A stretch of DNA of 64,000 bases from Angiostrongylus vasorum (GCA_018806985.1 JADANN010000414.1:930001-994000), one strand, 5' to 3'; positions 32,900-45,721 are shown, counted from the stretch's first letter. The notes: generated by a model not told the origin, from the sequence alone. Made by a program: numbers and translations.

Positions 32900-35038
32900 T
32901 TCAATCTTGCAATCGAGTTATGTGCTGCAGTATTTTAGTGGATTCATTTATGTAAGTAGTGAAGTGGTTATTTCAGTGAAAGCTAACCTCGACCATCGTG
33001 AAATGCCTTGTGTTGAGCTCAACTCCTAAGCGGCACTCTCTTTTCGCGATTTCATCTTTCTCCATTACTACGTAAACAAAATGAGTGTGATTTTCACATT
33101 GCTTAACATTGGAAACAAACAAGCTCACTATTGGGAATTGAATCAAACCTTAAACTTCTGTGCTCTGCTCATTAGTTGATAGAAGAATCATCATTCCTCC
33201 CTTCCCTTCTTTCATCCTCTTTCAAATGAGATCCCCAAAAACTAGCTCGGTACATTTGAATAAACAATAACGTTGATAAAAACTGATTTGCCATTGAACG
33301 AAAAAAACATCCAAACTCTACGGGCTCCCTTTTCCACTGTGTTACTCGCAATGCTGACCAGTAAAAAAAATAAGAACGGTAAAAAATGTGCACGTATTTA
33401 AGGACTCCAAGAGCACCGGAAACGAGCGACTCAAGATGACCGACATATCAGCCTGGTTGGTTCCTCATGAAACATTATATTGTCTAACATGTTGGCATCG
33501 AATGCTTATTTTTTGAAACCGCATGTTAACACTTAAAGTCCGACATGAGCTGATTATCACTCATACGTAGGAGAGATTGGTAGGCGGGAACTGACGCGAC
33601 ATTTCCTAATCCGTTAAAACGAGAGGTGACTGAAAGCAGGATTGCTGACTGTAAGCAAAAAATTGCAAGTTGTATATAGAGATTTCTAGTTATATACGCA
33701 GACATATACATATACGTAAACATTTGTATTGCATGCATCTACAAAATGTGAAGTAGATGGTGAAATAGACGTAAACTAAAAAGTTAATAAAACTCGATAA
33801 CCTTCTCGAAAGAAGAGCTATAGTGACTCTCATTGATGGGCACATACTCTAACGCCGAACCAATCCGGGGAAAATTTCCTCAACTATTCACCATCTTATC
33901 AGGGCGACAAGCTGTTCTTAATTGTGGAATCCACTGCCCAAGTAGAGTTATTTCCGCTTATCTTCACCGGCTACAGTCTCCGTGCATGCTCCCACTCAAC
34001 AGCAATAGTCTTTCCCCACAAAAGCCAGTCTAAAAAGGGTTTTTATGAAGTATTAGACGAAGAGGGCAGATTTTATGAGCCGCATATGACATGACGTTTT
34101 GGTGGACAAACTATCGAACGAGTACAAAATGAGCGATAAAAACGCTCCAAACCAGAGCATTGAACAGCACTTAAGAGTCGTACGTAAATTCCAATTCACT
34201 TGGTCTACCATATGTTCTACGTTGTGTCAAAAGGCATCTATTTTAGAAACCACAACCCAGCATGATTTTCGAGATTTGATTGCTAAAGGTCTTTCAAAGG
34301 TTCACCAAACTCAACTGAATGTGCAAGAAGAAGAAGAGCTAGACGTTAAGTCACCAGTGTTGGCTTGAGTCCACAAAAGCTTTCTACTCGTTGTAGGGCT
34401 CGATAACTAATGATCTCGATGAGTTGGGAAAAAAGTTTCCGCTGCGAATTGTGGGCACTACAATATTATTCATGTTATCTATCCATTTGAATATCCTATA
34501 CCACCCCCGATTCCATTATGCTTTCCACTCTATTCTCTTTAGCTTCAGACAGGCGACCTGCATAGCAACATCCTTTCCTTTTTTAATACAGCTGCGATTA
34601 GAATAAATACTGTAATACCAACCTAGTGTTAGCTCATCAAGAAAACAGTGAACTTGACAGTTGACTAACGACGAGGTTTAAAAAGTCAGCTTCTTGATTT
34701 GCTGCATGAAGTACCAACAAAATATTTCCGATTTGTGAAGGAGGTCCTGCTACTAGGGCAGAAGATTGTTTTAACTAGACAAATGACATTATTTCTCCGC
34801 CGCTACCTAAAACACCAAGTCGCCCCGATTTTCATGAAACGAAAGGGGGTTACACAATGTGTGTGGTCTACTAGAGGACAACCACCAGGTAGTACTGTTG
34901 TTGATATGGTTATGCGTTGATAATATTTTGTTTCTCATCGGATAATCCACCCTGTAGCAATCAAAATTTTACTAGCTGGCCCATAGCCCAGAACAACAAT
35001 TTCGGAACCGACCGTCATTTAACCTCGGTAGTGAAATA
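32900..35038. other. no recognised gene
   Basis: Contains one tidy plus frame at 34099-34368 (MVDKLSNEYKMSDKNAP, SIEQHLRVVRKFQFTW, LNVQEEEELDVKSPVLA) with no matching family that I know and no clear splice sites. The rest has no motif. Confidence 0.35.
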
Positions 35039-35095
35039 ATCAACATGTGTTTATATTGTTGGGCTTACACGAGGTTGATAGAGATGTTTATTCGG

Positions 35096-35128
35096 ATAAC
35101 GTTTTGACGTCTTAGTCTTCATCAGAGC
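35096..35128 (-). ncRNA. hammerhead-like core in fold-back left arm
   Basis: Mirror copy of the core at 35411: the minus strand reads CUGAUGA (35125-35119), A, the same hairpin, AAAA, C, GUU. Confidence 0.52.
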
Positions 35129-35410
35129 TGGCGATGCGAGTCGATGGCCCATAGTTGTCAGAACTATTGTTTTACTATTCTCTATATGCTAACTAACGAA
35201 ATACTGAAGCTGCAATGTGGATTATCTACTGAAAAACAAACAATTATCAACAGATAATCATATCTGTAACAACCGTCCCTATCCAAAAAAGCTCCGCCTG
35301 CTGACTATGCCTCATTCGAGATCTTCCGCGGAGGAACATCTGGGCTCGATGAGAATACGAAGATGCTACAACGAGAATAGGAACAACTGTGGACCATCGA
35401 TTCGGATCAC

Positions 35411-35446
35411 CGACTCTGATGAAGACTAAGACGTCAAAACGTTATC
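35411..35446 (+). ncRNA. hammerhead-like core in fold-back right arm
   Basis: Exact CUGAUGA (35416-35422), A, GACU-AAGA-CGUC hairpin, AAAA, C, GUU, AUC. Downstream AUCCGAAU can pair with the upstream AUUCGGAU as an outer stem I. Confidence 0.55.
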
Positions 35447-35689
35447 CGAATAAACATCTCTATCAATGTCCTGTAAGCTCAACAATATCAACACATGTTA
35501 ACATATTCTGACTGCTGACAGAATGGATTGACCGTTGAAGAACAAATTAGTATCAATGGACAATAATTACCGATTACAACCGCCCTGTATAAAACAGCGC
35601 TGCAGATTGAAGTTGCCTGATTTGCGCGGTGCTCGACTGAAGACATTTCGACTCGATACGACAACGAAGAGACTACATCGAGAAGAAGA

Positions 35690-35790
35690 ACGCTTGTGAA
35701 TAGTCGACTCCGGACCACTAACTCTAAGGAAAACGAAGACATCGAAACGTTAGCCGAATAAAACTTATGTAACAACCTCATGAATGCTGA
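35690..35790 (+). repeat. single fold-back arm
   Basis: GACCACTAACTCTAAGG..ACGAAGACATCGAAACGTTAGC, the right-arm sequence class of the 35040-35500 element. The left arm is not clear. Confidence 0.6.
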
Positions 35791-35829
35791 AAAATTCAAA
35801 GAGATATATTAAAACCAATTACTCCACTA

Positions 35830-36540
35830 GCGCACATAATTCACGGTAGCGTAACTGAGAAGATTTTGAAGTAAAAGTCTTCTACGAGAGTTTTACGCGA
35901 TGATGTTTTGGATTTTTGTGGTAGGATAGTGGGTTTTAGTTTGAAATCTTCTCCGTTATGTCTCTATGTCCTGTGCACGTCTAGTGGAATATTTTGCTCG
36001 ACTTTTTAGTTTTTCTACTAGGTGTTCTTCTATATGAATACAGAGAAGTCTACTCGTTTCGCCAATATATTCGTCCCCTCACATTTTTAAAAAGACATCG
36101 GAGAAACTGTGCTTGAACTCATGCAATCACCTCTCTACCGTTAGGGCATATTATGAAATTTTGCGTTGTGCATAAACAGTCATACAGACGGTTACGAAGT
36201 AATTGGCGTCTGAGAGTATTCAGGGGTATTTCAACCGCTATTACCGAATTCTTCAGACCAGCTCTTTCTAAGCAACATTTCACAGCTGCACTTATCTCGT
36301 TGAAAATGAAGGAAAGGATCAACGGTACCTTATTTTGGCTAGAATTGATGTTTGGAGGCGTGGGTCCTCCTCCACCGCTTTCCCGAGTAACGACAATTTC
36401 GTAGCCATCGAAAATGGCAGTTCGCCGCAATGATTTCAGGAACTATTCCTTCTGCTCTTTTCCTGTACACAGACGTATTGCTGTTTAAAACACTTTTCTT
36501 AGAAACGCCTTCTTTGTGTGTGAGGGGTAAGAAGAGAGGA
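35830..36540 (-). mobile_element. PLE linker and endonuclease remnant
   Basis: The minus strand reads AIFDGYEIVVTRESGGGG, AAVKCCLERAGLKNSV, LRRQLLRNRLYDCLC, TTQNFIICPNGREV, then the GIY-YIG part in another frame (NVRGRIYWRNE). Tail to about 35830. No RT. Confidence 0.78.
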
Positions 36541-36559
36541 TATTAGCCAGCATGTTTTT

Positions 36560-36612
36560 TATGTGAAGTACAACCACAATGATGGTGAGATATTTGTAAA
36601 ACTCATACCCTG
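36560..36612 (+). repeat. SINE2 left terminal fragment
   Basis: TGAAGTACAACCACAATGATG then GAGATATTTGTAAAACTC. Confidence 0.6.
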
Positions 36613-36619
36613 TAGTAGT

Positions 36620-38125
36620 TGCTAGCAGAAATTAGGTCTTTGAGTCAGTTCTCGGCACCTTATGATCACTAACTGTGAATAGGACGTTCCACTTCGTAGA
36701 AGTTGCCACGCGGGACTTTTTTCGTAGTTATCGCAGAGCAATATCTCAAACTTGTGTAGTTACACCGTTTAGAACAGTAATAATCCAAGAACTCTGGTTA
36801 AGCGATATTTCTTTCTTTCACCCTGTCAGTGATTTCATGTCAAGCGATCGTCATAGTTACTGCGCCGTTGTTTTCGTTTTCTCAAATCTAGAAAAAATTT
36901 GTGCATTAATGTCGAGAAACTTAAGGACGTTGATGACCTTAGATGTAAGCGCCCAATACTTAAGCATGTCGATGATTTGATTTCAGTGAAATCTGAGACT
37001 TCAACGTCGCTTTTAATTTCTTGGCGTTCGAGCAGTGCGCTCTCCGGTGGATTCGACTCGATGCGACTGGCAATCATCCACATCCAGAGGACGAACAACT
37101 GTGGACTGTCGACTCGGATCACCTACTCAGGGGAAAGGGATGACGCTGAAACGCTAGGGCGAATAAAAGATTCTTTCTACCAGTCTCGTGTCAGCTCAGG
37201 CATACAGAAAATAATTGATTATTATTATCGGAATTAAATGAAAATCGACTTTTAACGTATTTCTTAGTCTTGTTTTGCGAATGCAATCTGCTTTCAGCTT
37301 CATTCAAAGCGCGTGTAGGAAATAAATGAACGATCGCAAATGAGATGTTATCGCCCACTTACGACTTCAGCCGTTACCGCAACTAATTAACCGAGGAGTA
37401 ATGTGCCCTGTAGGCCAAAAATGGCGGTAAAGGTTTCTTAAAAATGTAAACCTCAATCCCACGGGATCATCTTGGGCGTTACTGTTTGCTTGATTTAGTC
37501 ACGAACTTTCGGTAACGGGACTGGCTGCTGGACTTTTTGAAATGAACTTTATTCCGCCCTCATTTGTCCACTATAGTGAAAAAATTATTGCTTGTGCTTG
37601 TTTGAATAAACAGGGAAATAAAGAATCACTGAACTAAGCTTTTTCATGTGAGACCCATACAAAAAGTTTATAGTGGCTTTTTGGAGTTTTTATAAATTTG
37701 TGAGCTCATCATCTTAAGCAAGCCAGTAAACCTTTGGAAATTGCCCTTTAATGGCGAAGAAGCATTGCAAGTGAGGTCACTTCAATCTGCTATCTTGTTG
37801 TCTTAAAGCTCAATAACTTATATTTTTCGCTTATGACTCCAATTAGGTGTGGTAAAACTTGTTTAGTGTGCCCTAAACTTTATTACTTTTTCAACAGACC
37901 GTAGTCTGAAAGTGATAAATTTTTTCTGGGCATTTAAGGTTCACAGTCTTTCGCCACATGCTTCAAACTATCCAACTAGCTCGCTAGTGAATGGCTGTTA
38001 CCGTAATGCATCACACACTACTGAGTCGTCAATCTTCTTAAGTTCTCGTGTCCTTTAGTTACCTTCATGTTAAAATCAACAGTTAATGCCACTATTCTAA
38101 TTTTTTTTGTAAAGTAGATAAAAAG
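36620..38125. other. mostly unrecognised; one fold-back arm near 37085-37170
   Basis: 37085-37170 keeps ACAACTGTGGACTGTCGACTCGG..TGACGCTGAAACGCTAGGG, a diverged fold-back arm. Elsewhere no coding or RNA motif seen. Confidence 0.4.
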
Positions 38126-38127
38126 GA

Positions 38128-38412
38128 GCGCGTGTGGCGCAGTGGTCGGAAGCACCCTGCAACATACACGTGGAATCGATCTCAGCGCCCATGGCTCACC
38201 AAGCTCTCCATCCCTCCGGGTTGGGTAAATTGGTACCAGACTTGTCTAGGAAGATAGCAGCACTGGCTGGATAAATCACTAGCCCGCGGCGAGTCATTGT
38301 AAAGGCCAGATATGCATTCAATCACCTTCAACGATACTTAATGAAGTCGAATGCATGGCGCATCCCTCAAGGATTGATCAATACCGAGAGCTTTACCCTT
38401 TATCCTTTAAAG
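38128..38412 (+). repeat. SINE1 copy, well preserved
   Basis: Head GCGCGTGTGGCGCAGTGGTCGG (box A TGGCGCAGTGG), GGAATCGATCTC (box B position), body TTGGTACCAGACTTGTCTAGG, and tail to TTTATCCTTTAA. Close to full length. Confidence 0.88.
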
Positions 38413-38419
38413 CAGATAA

Positions 38420-38760
38420 GAATTACACCATTTTCCAGACATGTTTTTTGTTCCACATCGCTTCCTTTCTTGTAATACGCTACTGTTTCATCACGATGTG
38501 GATTGATTTTATTACAACGAATCAGGTAGCACACACCTGTCTATTGTTAGAGAATGCTACGCTTGGTAACATAATCAGTGAGACCGATCTATTACCTGTT
38601 TGTCTTCTAATCGCATCGGCTAGCAACGAAAACGGATGTGCTGTTACTCAAGTTGTCTATTGTCCACTATATCGGACCTTCCTGTCAGTCCTTCGCTATC
38701 CATCCATAAACTTCATGAAGTAGTTATCAGCTCCTTCACAGGTGATCAATATCTTATGAG
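38420..38760 (+). repeat. unnamed repeat, copy of 53940-54260
   Basis: Shares TTTTTTGTTCCACATCG, ACGATGT, GGCTAGCAACGAAAACGG, ATGTGCTGTTA, CATCCATAAACTTCATGAAG and TTCACAGG with 53940-54260. The 122-codon plus frame here (from 38355) is broken in the other copy, so it is probably not a gene. Confidence 0.65.
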
Positions 38761-38882
38761 AAACTGAGAAACGCAAAACATATTTGACTCTTTTAACACC
38801 GGCTTTCCCTTAACGCCGGAATGACTAATCAACATGTATGTTTTCATTGATAAGCTTACACAAGACTTATAAATAAGCGGCT

Positions 38883-38913
38883 AACGCTACAACGTCTTCG
38901 TCTTTATCAGGGC
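38883..38913 (-). ncRNA. hammerhead-like core in fold-back left arm, degraded
   Basis: The minus strand reads CUGAUAA, A, GACG-AAGA-CGUU, GUAG, C, GUU, AGC. Two core positions lost. Confidence 0.42.
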
Positions 38914-39184
38914 CAATCGTCCGAGTCGGTGGTCCACAGTTGTTAGTCTTCTCGACGTGGCCTTTTTTTCTTGGCATCGAATTGAGTCTTCTTCAGTGGA
39001 ACATATCTCCAATTAAACAACCTCACCCTGCAATGCTCTTTTGTACAGGACCGTAGATTTTGACAATAATGTTTGTCCGGTCATAACGATTTGTTTTTCC
39101 TAATAATCCATTTTGCAGAAGTCGGTATTATTATCAGCTAGCATAGAGCATGACGACAACTGCGGACCATCGACTCTGTTCATC

Positions 39185-39222
39185 AGCACTGATGGAGACG
39201 AAGACGTGGAAACATTAACCGA
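39185..39222 (+). ncRNA. hammerhead-like core in fold-back right arm, degraded
   Basis: CUGAUGG, A, GACG-AAGA-CGUG, GAAA, C, AUU, AAC. One core base and one stem pair lost. Confidence 0.45.
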
Positions 39223-39409
39223 TTTTTTTGACGGATTAATGAGGAGCAGTGTTAACTAAGGTGCTAACTTAATGACTCCGAAATTATGGAATTGCGAGTG
39301 TGCGCAAATGCTTGGAAAGTTAGTTATCAGTGATCACTGAACAAGGAGACCATCTACTTTAACACTTCCTTCACCAATGTATTCTATTTGTTTTTTGTTC
39401 TCTCTCGTA

Positions 39410-39690
39410 GAGGCGCGTGAAGGGCAGAGCCTCAAGGTGTCTTGCGACACACGTGGTCTTCGGTTTTATAACACGCCTCTAGTTTTCATCGTTCCTGGGT
39501 CTACAAATTGTACCAGACCTGTCTAGGAGGATACCGATACCGACTTACAGATTGCTATGCGAAAGAAAGTCATTATACAGGCCAGATATGTATCCAGTCG
39601 TTTCTAACGATACCTAAGAAGTCGAATGCATGGCACGTCCTTCAGAGGTTGACCAACGCTGAATGCCTTATTCTTTTCATTGGTCTTTCT
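39410..39690 (+). repeat. SINE1 copy, diverged
   Basis: Recognisable by GGTCTTCGG in place of box B, TTGTACCAGACCTGTCTAGG, GAAGTCGAATGCATGGCACG and a TTATTCTTTTCAT tail. Confidence 0.7.
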
Positions 39691-39699
39691 CATCTGCTC

Positions 39700-40274
39700 T
39701 ACGTTTATACTATCGACCTACTCACTTATTAGGAATAACCTTGTCAATGGCTTTCGAATAATTTTAGTGGTAAAATATTCAATACTGTGCTCCCGAGCCA
39801 TGTCAGCCGAGTACGACTTGAACTTCGATCTCGATTTACTTCTCACTGAGAGCAACAATGAAGAGATTAGGAATACAGAAATCGGTGCACGAAACTGAAA
39901 GACTTTCTTAAATTCTTACGACTGATATTTGGGAACTGGTTGTGAACGGAAAGGACACTTAACTACACAGGATGTGTCGAGGCAAACAATAAGTGTTGAT
40001 GAGATAAGAAGGTTTACCGCTCCCTGCTTTAAGACGGATATGGTCCGCGACGGCTGAGAGATTTCTTAATTGCAACTCCTGCTTTTGCATGCAATCCCAT
40101 TTAAGCCCATGTTATGGAAAAAACGATTTAAATGCCTATTGTTTAAATTCCACTTTTCCAAAAAACATAAGGTGTGGTTGAAACGACAGTTTGCATAAGA
40201 TTATTCCACTAATATATCTTATCAACAATGTCCTCAACGCAACTTACAAACCTGAGAAGTATGTCTGTACCGAT
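39700..40274. other. no gene seen
   Basis: A short acidic frame (EYDLNFDLDLLLTES near 39805) is open for about 70 codons but has no family match. Confidence 0.35.
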
Positions 40275-42970
40275 GTATAGCTAAGAGCTAGATTCGTCTT
40301 TAGCCTTTCTTGGGTGTTTCTCTATTCGAACCTTCCTTTGGCATGGTACTTGTTGAGGTGAGGGAACAGGAAAAACAAGTGATGATATCCCGACCAAGTC
40401 ATCCACTGGAAGCAAGGAGTGAACACCATCACCTGTATCATCTGTAGTCCCACTGATCGTCGAGTGACTCGAGCCGGCGCCAGTAATTCTTCCATTTTTC
40501 CCTGTCGCGTGCAAGAGTAGTCCAATGGGTTATGCTCGCTATAGGAATTCGTCGAGCATCATATCTTTCTTCTAGGCTCTTCGTGAAGAACTATGACCAT
40601 CGGATCGGTGGTCTTCCTGCGGTACGTTTGACATCCCGAGGAATCCAGTCATTAACGGCTCTTGTCCATCAGTTGTCATTCATACGCATTACGTGCCCGG
40701 TCCACCTTATCTTCGACTGTTTGGCGTACAGAACGGCATCCTTGATTTTTTGATCGTTGACGGAGGCCGGAGCTTCGGATTCCATCTCTTACTTGTGTGA
40801 AACGGGATACTCCTAGCATCGTCCTTTCGACTGCGCATTCAATAACGCTAAGTGATCTTTCATCCTGTTTACGTAGCGACCAGGTTTTTGACGCATACGT
40901 TAGGGCAGGAAGTGCCGTTAGGTCGAAAAAGTGGCACGGATTCAGGCGTTTGATCTCTTTACGACATCGTTGATGCTCTTGCATAACTGGAGCATAAGGA
41001 GATATTCGTTCCGTTGAGCGTGAATGGGACATACGAAACCAATCCGTTCCTCATGAACATCGTTTTTGAGAGGTTTAATCGGAGACCAATCTTTCCACAG
41101 GCTTTATAAAAGTAGGCAAGCATACGCTCCGCCTGGTTAATGTTTGGTGTTATAAGGACGATGTCATCAGCAAAGCGAAGATGAGGTAGCTGCGACCATT
41201 GATTTTCACTCCCATATTATCCCATTCCAATGTTCGCATGACGTTCTGGAGAGTGGCGGTGAACAATTTTGGCGAGATGGTATCGCCCTGCCTAACTCTC
41301 TTGACGTCGATGTTAATATCGTTGTAGAATGCTGATGTCTTGGTTGTGAAATTTTTTTGTACAGCTCATGAAGAATCTTTATGTACTGAGTAGGGATTCC
41401 TTGACTATCAAAAGGCTTCCATGACTTCCTTTATCTCATTTGAGTCAAAGGCCCTTCTTTAAATCGATGGAAGTGAGACAGAGCGGTCTTTTGTACTCTC
41501 GCGATACTTCAATGAGCCTTGTTATCGTGTGCATGTGGTCCATCCTACTAAATCCTTTTCGAAACCCTGCTTACGCACATGGCTGTCTTTCGTCCAGTGT
41601 TCTGTCAGCCCCTGTTTAGGATGACTCGAGTGAAAAGTTTGTAGACGACAAACAGTAAGCAGATTGGGCGATAGTTGCCGATATCGTGTAGGTCACCCTT
41701 CTTGAACAGTAACACGGTCCTGCTGGTCTTCCACTGAGGAGGAGCCTTGCATTCAGACAGGTAACGTGTGAAGAGCCGAGCCAGCGTGTTTACAAGGCCT
41801 GGCGGAAGGTTCTTCAGGTGTTCTTATTTTTAACCTGTCCGGACCTGGTGTTGTTCGATTTTTCACCGACGAAATGGCATGTCGAATTTCGGAAGGGAGG
41901 ACCGGTGGTGCAACATATCCATCCTACTTTATTTCATATGACGGAAGGTGGACGTGGATATCGAAGAGATCTGAGTAGTATTCGTGAATGGTTTTCTTCA
42001 CTGCTTTCTGGACGCTGTAACTGTTCCGTCTGGGCGTCGGAGGGCAATCATCTTTGTCTTGCAATTAGCGAAGCTTCGGTGGGCTTTGCGAATGCTTTTT
42101 CCAGCCTCTGCAGCTTCAACGATTACTGCTGCTCTTCTCTCTTTACAATCTTCTTTTTATCGCGTGTCTGCATTGTTTTGCAAGTTCGGACGTTAGTAAA
42201 CGGTTGCCTGCAGCTCGTGCGATTCCACGCTTGCGTATCAGCTGGATTGATTTTGGAGACAGACGTCTCTTGGTGACTTTCGAACTCTCAGGTTTCATAG
42301 CGCTAAAGTGAAGATGTTAAACGAGCCGATCGCATTCCTCGTCGATGTTATCGACAACGGCATCTTCCCAACAGCCGGCTAATGAATTGAATAAGTCCAT
42401 GGTGGTTCTGGGACTTCGGTTTTTGAATTTGGCGGCTTTTTCTCCTTTGTGCGAGAAATAGGATCTTGCACGAAGGAGGCGATGGTATGATCCCGTGTAG
42501 AAATTTGGGACAACAGCCACTTCGGTTAAGCAAAACCTTTTATTTACTATAATGTGGTCTATTTCGTTATGGTACTCTCCATTGGGAGACTCCCACGCCC
42601 AGCGTTGAGCGTGGGGGCTTTTGTAATTGCGAGTTACCATGGATGGTCTTGATCGTCATGAGAGCCGCTCACTCTGTTCGTTCCATTCTAATCCGTGGGT
42701 CGCAATGTGACGTTCTTCATACCTTCTTCTTGGTCCAATTTTGGCGTTGGAATCTCCACTGATGACCTTGAAGAATGTGTGGTCTTCTCTGTAGAACTTC
42801 TCCGAGTCCATGTAGAACGCTTCGACTTCTGCTTCATCATAGTTTGATGTCGGCGCGTAAACGACGAAGATTGACAAAGCCGGTATTGATCCACATCCGT
42901 TTAACAAACGTCCGGTTCGGGTTGTAAGCTGTTCGAATTAATCGATGTTTACAGTGAACACCATAATAGC
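40275..42970 (-). mobile_element. RTE-A LINE, longest copy
   Basis: The minus strand from 42970: endonuclease ([67 protein letters not shown]), linker (NIDEECDRLV), and RT from about 42300 with FADDIVL intact near 41155-41180. The C-terminal domain follows (LPALTYASKTWSLRKQDER, SVIECAVERTMLGVSRFTQV, then the arginine/tryptophan-rich block to 40290). The endonuclease SDHR motif reads SYHR, losing the catalytic Asp. It is 5'-truncated before the first endonuclease motif, with many frame breaks in the RT. Confidence 0.88.
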
Positions 42971-43007
42971 ATCTATGGGTTAAAACACGGCCGAGAGGAA
43001 TGCAAAA

Positions 43008-43052
43008 CGCCCGGAGTTCAGGAAATATCTTAGCGTCATTGTGGTTAAAAGT
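43008..43052 (+). repeat. SINE2 right terminal fragment
   Basis: CCCGGAGTTCAGGAAATATC then TTAGCGTCATTGTGGTTA, next to the 5' end of the RTE-A copy. Confidence 0.55.
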
Positions 43053-43059
43053 GATTGAT

Positions 43060-43770
43060 TGGTAGACTAACAAAGCCAGATCGGTATGATAGCATCGAAA
43101 CGGAAAGATAAGAAGAATGAAGTCGTTATGCTGACCACAGTTCGCGGTGCGTCTCTTCCTCACAAAGATCGATAGTGACTGAAAGCTGCAACCAGGGGGA
43201 AGCCCTTCGGTGCACAGTTAATCACATGGCGGCCTTCTGTCCGTTTCTTAGAGGATCCGGAGTACGGTGGCTCACATTTCCGTTTGTTGTTGGTTTAGGC
43301 ACATTGTTTTTTTACCCAAAGGTTGGGTACACACGCCTCTTCCTACCCTTGAATACTCAAATGTGCTCCAGGGACGTACGAACGATAGTCTCGCTGAATG
43401 GGCGATTGTCTACTTGCGTCATACTGGATGCGGGAGTGCTTTGACAACATCGCCTTCTCATTTCGTCAACGAAAGCAAAAGTTCAGAAAATTCGAGATTG
43501 AGAGCGAATTGTTATAAGATTATGTCGAAGAATACGGTAGGAAATACGCTGCTGGATGTGATGCACAAGTTAGCAGAAGGTGCGGCTGACGTAGTAAACA
43601 TTATTGTTTAAAGTATTCCAACAGACTTCATAGAATGTCTACTTAGAGGATACAATATTCTCTGTGAAGACTATTTATTGTAGACAAGAAATGCAAGTTT
43701 TGTGTGAACATTACTGATTGTAGGTAAGAGTTGATAATCCTATGTAAAGGTTTTAAGCAATTTGAGGTAC
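43060..43770. other. unassigned stretch
   Basis: Plus frames at 43175-43444 and 43267-43611 (LAEGAADVVNIIV at the end) are open for 90-114 codons in different phases. No family recognised, no clear splice sites. Confidence 0.3.
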
Positions 43771-43774
43771 ATAT

Positions 43775-43860
43775 GAATAAAAAAAGGACAAAGCTCTCGG
43801 CGTTGATCAATAATTGAGGGATGAGCCATGCATTCGACTTCATTAAGCATCGTTTGGAGG
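43775..43860 (-). repeat. SINE1 3' tail fragment
   Basis: The minus strand reads AATGAAGTCGAATGCATGGC..TTGATCAACGCCGAGAGCTTT, the SINE1 tail only. Confidence 0.75.
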
Positions 43861-43893
43861 TTATTAGTTAGTACTGCTGAATTATATTATGTA

Positions 43894-43895
<2 letters not shown>

Positions 43896-43930
<35 letters not shown>
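43896..43930 (+). repeat. (AT)n microsatellite
   Basis: Thirty-five uninterrupted alternating A/T bases. Confidence 0.98.
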
Positions 43931-43933
<3 letters not shown>

Positions 43934-43934
43934 T

Positions 43935-44544
43935 GTGTATATTTCCGTTCTGATTTGTAAATTGTGTGTTTTGAAATAAATGGGAGGCGAAAACTTGACA
44001 AGACTTGATTCGAATCTCACTGACGAGCGCATACTCTGTGAACAGTGGGCTGTAGTGAAGAAATCCTCTCACTGGCCTTGGAGACATCTTAACACAGCGA
44101 AAAACTCTTTTAAAGTGTAGAATTTCAGGCTTCAGACAAAGGCATTTATGAGCCTCTTCAATGGCCGCCCTCTATCTGCCCCATACTATCTTGAACAATA
44201 TTGAACAATGTTGCTAAGCCGAAAATGTTCTCAGGATAAAAAAACCTTTTTGTACACTGCTAAGTACAGAAAAAAAGTTTTTCTGGATCCATATGGGCCA
44301 CACTTCATGTAACGTCTGTGAGTGAGAAATTATCTATAGAATACAAGAATTACCTGCTTATTTGCTTTGATACTTGGGACGGCCCCGCCTTCACGAGTTT
44401 TGCAGACCTCAGCGCATTTCCCATTCCTTTCTTTGCTTCACAGTTGTCGTCCATGGTGGTGGTTTGATTCGGGAGTGACGGTGGTTGCGAGTTTCATGCC
44501 GTGATCTGTAAAACATCGTCAGCTGCTAGTACAGCTACTTTTAG
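43935..44544. other. no gene seen
   Basis: AT-rich. No motif recognised apart from short simple tracts. Confidence 0.4.
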
Positions 44545-45610
44545 TTGCGAACACTCCCGCAGAAAGTGTAGGTGGTCGTCTTGGAGACACCTGCTTCTTC
44601 GCAGAATCCACTCAACAGTTCACTTCGTCCATCTCTCTGTTTTTTCTCAATACATGATTGGGCAATTATATTTGTTGAAATATGTTTCGAAGATGAGACA
44701 TTCGCCTTCTGGCAAGATACCGTGTGTACCGGTTTCATATTTCAGATGACATCATTCAAACGCTCTGTGAGTAGTGCGCAGCATTTTCACGTGGTTGTAG
44801 TGTCAGCTCACATCTCCGTTGCACAGCACAACCCAGGGAGGACTGTTAAATCGAAAAGGTGAGGACGGATTTTCGAGTCCTTCAGTTGGTCGGTCGCTTC
44901 TTTGAGTGGTCTGCGGCACATGGTGTTCTCTTCCTGTCTAATTCCTCCTTGGTGTCGTTCTTCATGTTCACTGAACGTCCAAGGTATACTTACGAGGTGG
45001 TTCCTGCACTCAGAGAAACATCCCGTTTGGTGTGACCACCATCACAGTACGGGTTTTTTTTCAAGAACTGGCTCTTTATCAAATTTTTTTGCGTAGTCCG
45101 ACCTTTTCTCTGTTTCGTTGAGTTCATTGATCGTCGTCTCTGCTTCGTTCGTGCCTCTTGGCCCAATCGATGGGCTTTATTATCCACTGCAATGCGGCAA
45201 TGAACAGTTTTGGCGAAATGACGTCACCCTGCCAAGCCCCTTTTCTTTATGGGAAGAATATTTTTTGCGAAGATCTTCCGCAGCAGAAATTTGTTCTTAG
45301 CTCTATTAAACGTGTTTGAGTAGGATCAAGCTTCAATTTTCTTCTTTTCTGGAGCATCTCCTTATCGGTAATGGAGATGCGATCTGATCTTTTGCTTGAG
45401 GAACTAAAGCGAATTCGGCGCAACTTTTGTGTCCTTCGACAAGTAGCTGTTGGGTTTTCTTTGAGCTGCTAGCCAAATTTATGTAGGATTTCGTTCAGAC
45501 AGCTGGGCTTTTTTCTTCTTTGTCTACGACAGGAAGTCTTTTCTAGCTTATGGCTGAGTCAAATCTTCTCGCGAATAAAGCTGTGATGGTCGTAATTTTT
45601 CTGATTGGTC
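44545..45610 (-). mobile_element. RTE-B LINE with internal deletion
   Basis: 44560-45010 matches 6990-7440 of the long RTE-B copy (C-terminal part). 45100-45300 matches 7560-7760 (QGDTIS region, here GVTSFRQN in a broken frame). 45305-45600 matches 8600-8900 (endonuclease/linker). About 830 bases of the RT are therefore deleted at 45300. Confidence 0.75.
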
Positions 45611-45721
45611 AAAGAGAAAAGAACTCATTATACAGATTCAGTGATTTTAGCAACATTCGCTAAAAGTTTTTAAAAAATCATAAAAAAAACGTGGATATCA
45701 ACTCATGCCGTCACGATGACG

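Larger units (their letters stand above)
35040..35500. repeat. fold-back element with hammerhead-like arms
   Basis: Inverted arms of about 120 bases (35042-35160 and 35380-35500), near identical over the central ATAGAGATGTTTATTCGGAT block and ending in CAACATGTGTTTATATTG / CAATATCAACACATGTT. A 220-base AT-rich middle shows no frame. Each arm contains CTGATGA, a short hairpin, CAAAAC and GUU. Confidence 0.85.
38830..39240. repeat. fold-back element
   Basis: Left arm AATCAACATGTATGTTTTC..CTTACAC..CAACGTCTTCGTC, right arm GACCATCGACTCTG..GGAGACGAAGACGTGG. Same class as 35040-35500, with more divergence and a different middle. Hammerhead-like cores at 38884-38910 (-) and 39189-39218 (+). Confidence 0.75.

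Noticed and set aside
38355..38723. 122-codon plus ORF
   Set aside because: Starts inside a SINE1 tail and continues in a repeat whose second copy (53940-54260) breaks the frame.
43896..43930. (AT)n tract as a possible regulatory element
   Set aside because: Ordinary microsatellite, with nothing functional beside it.
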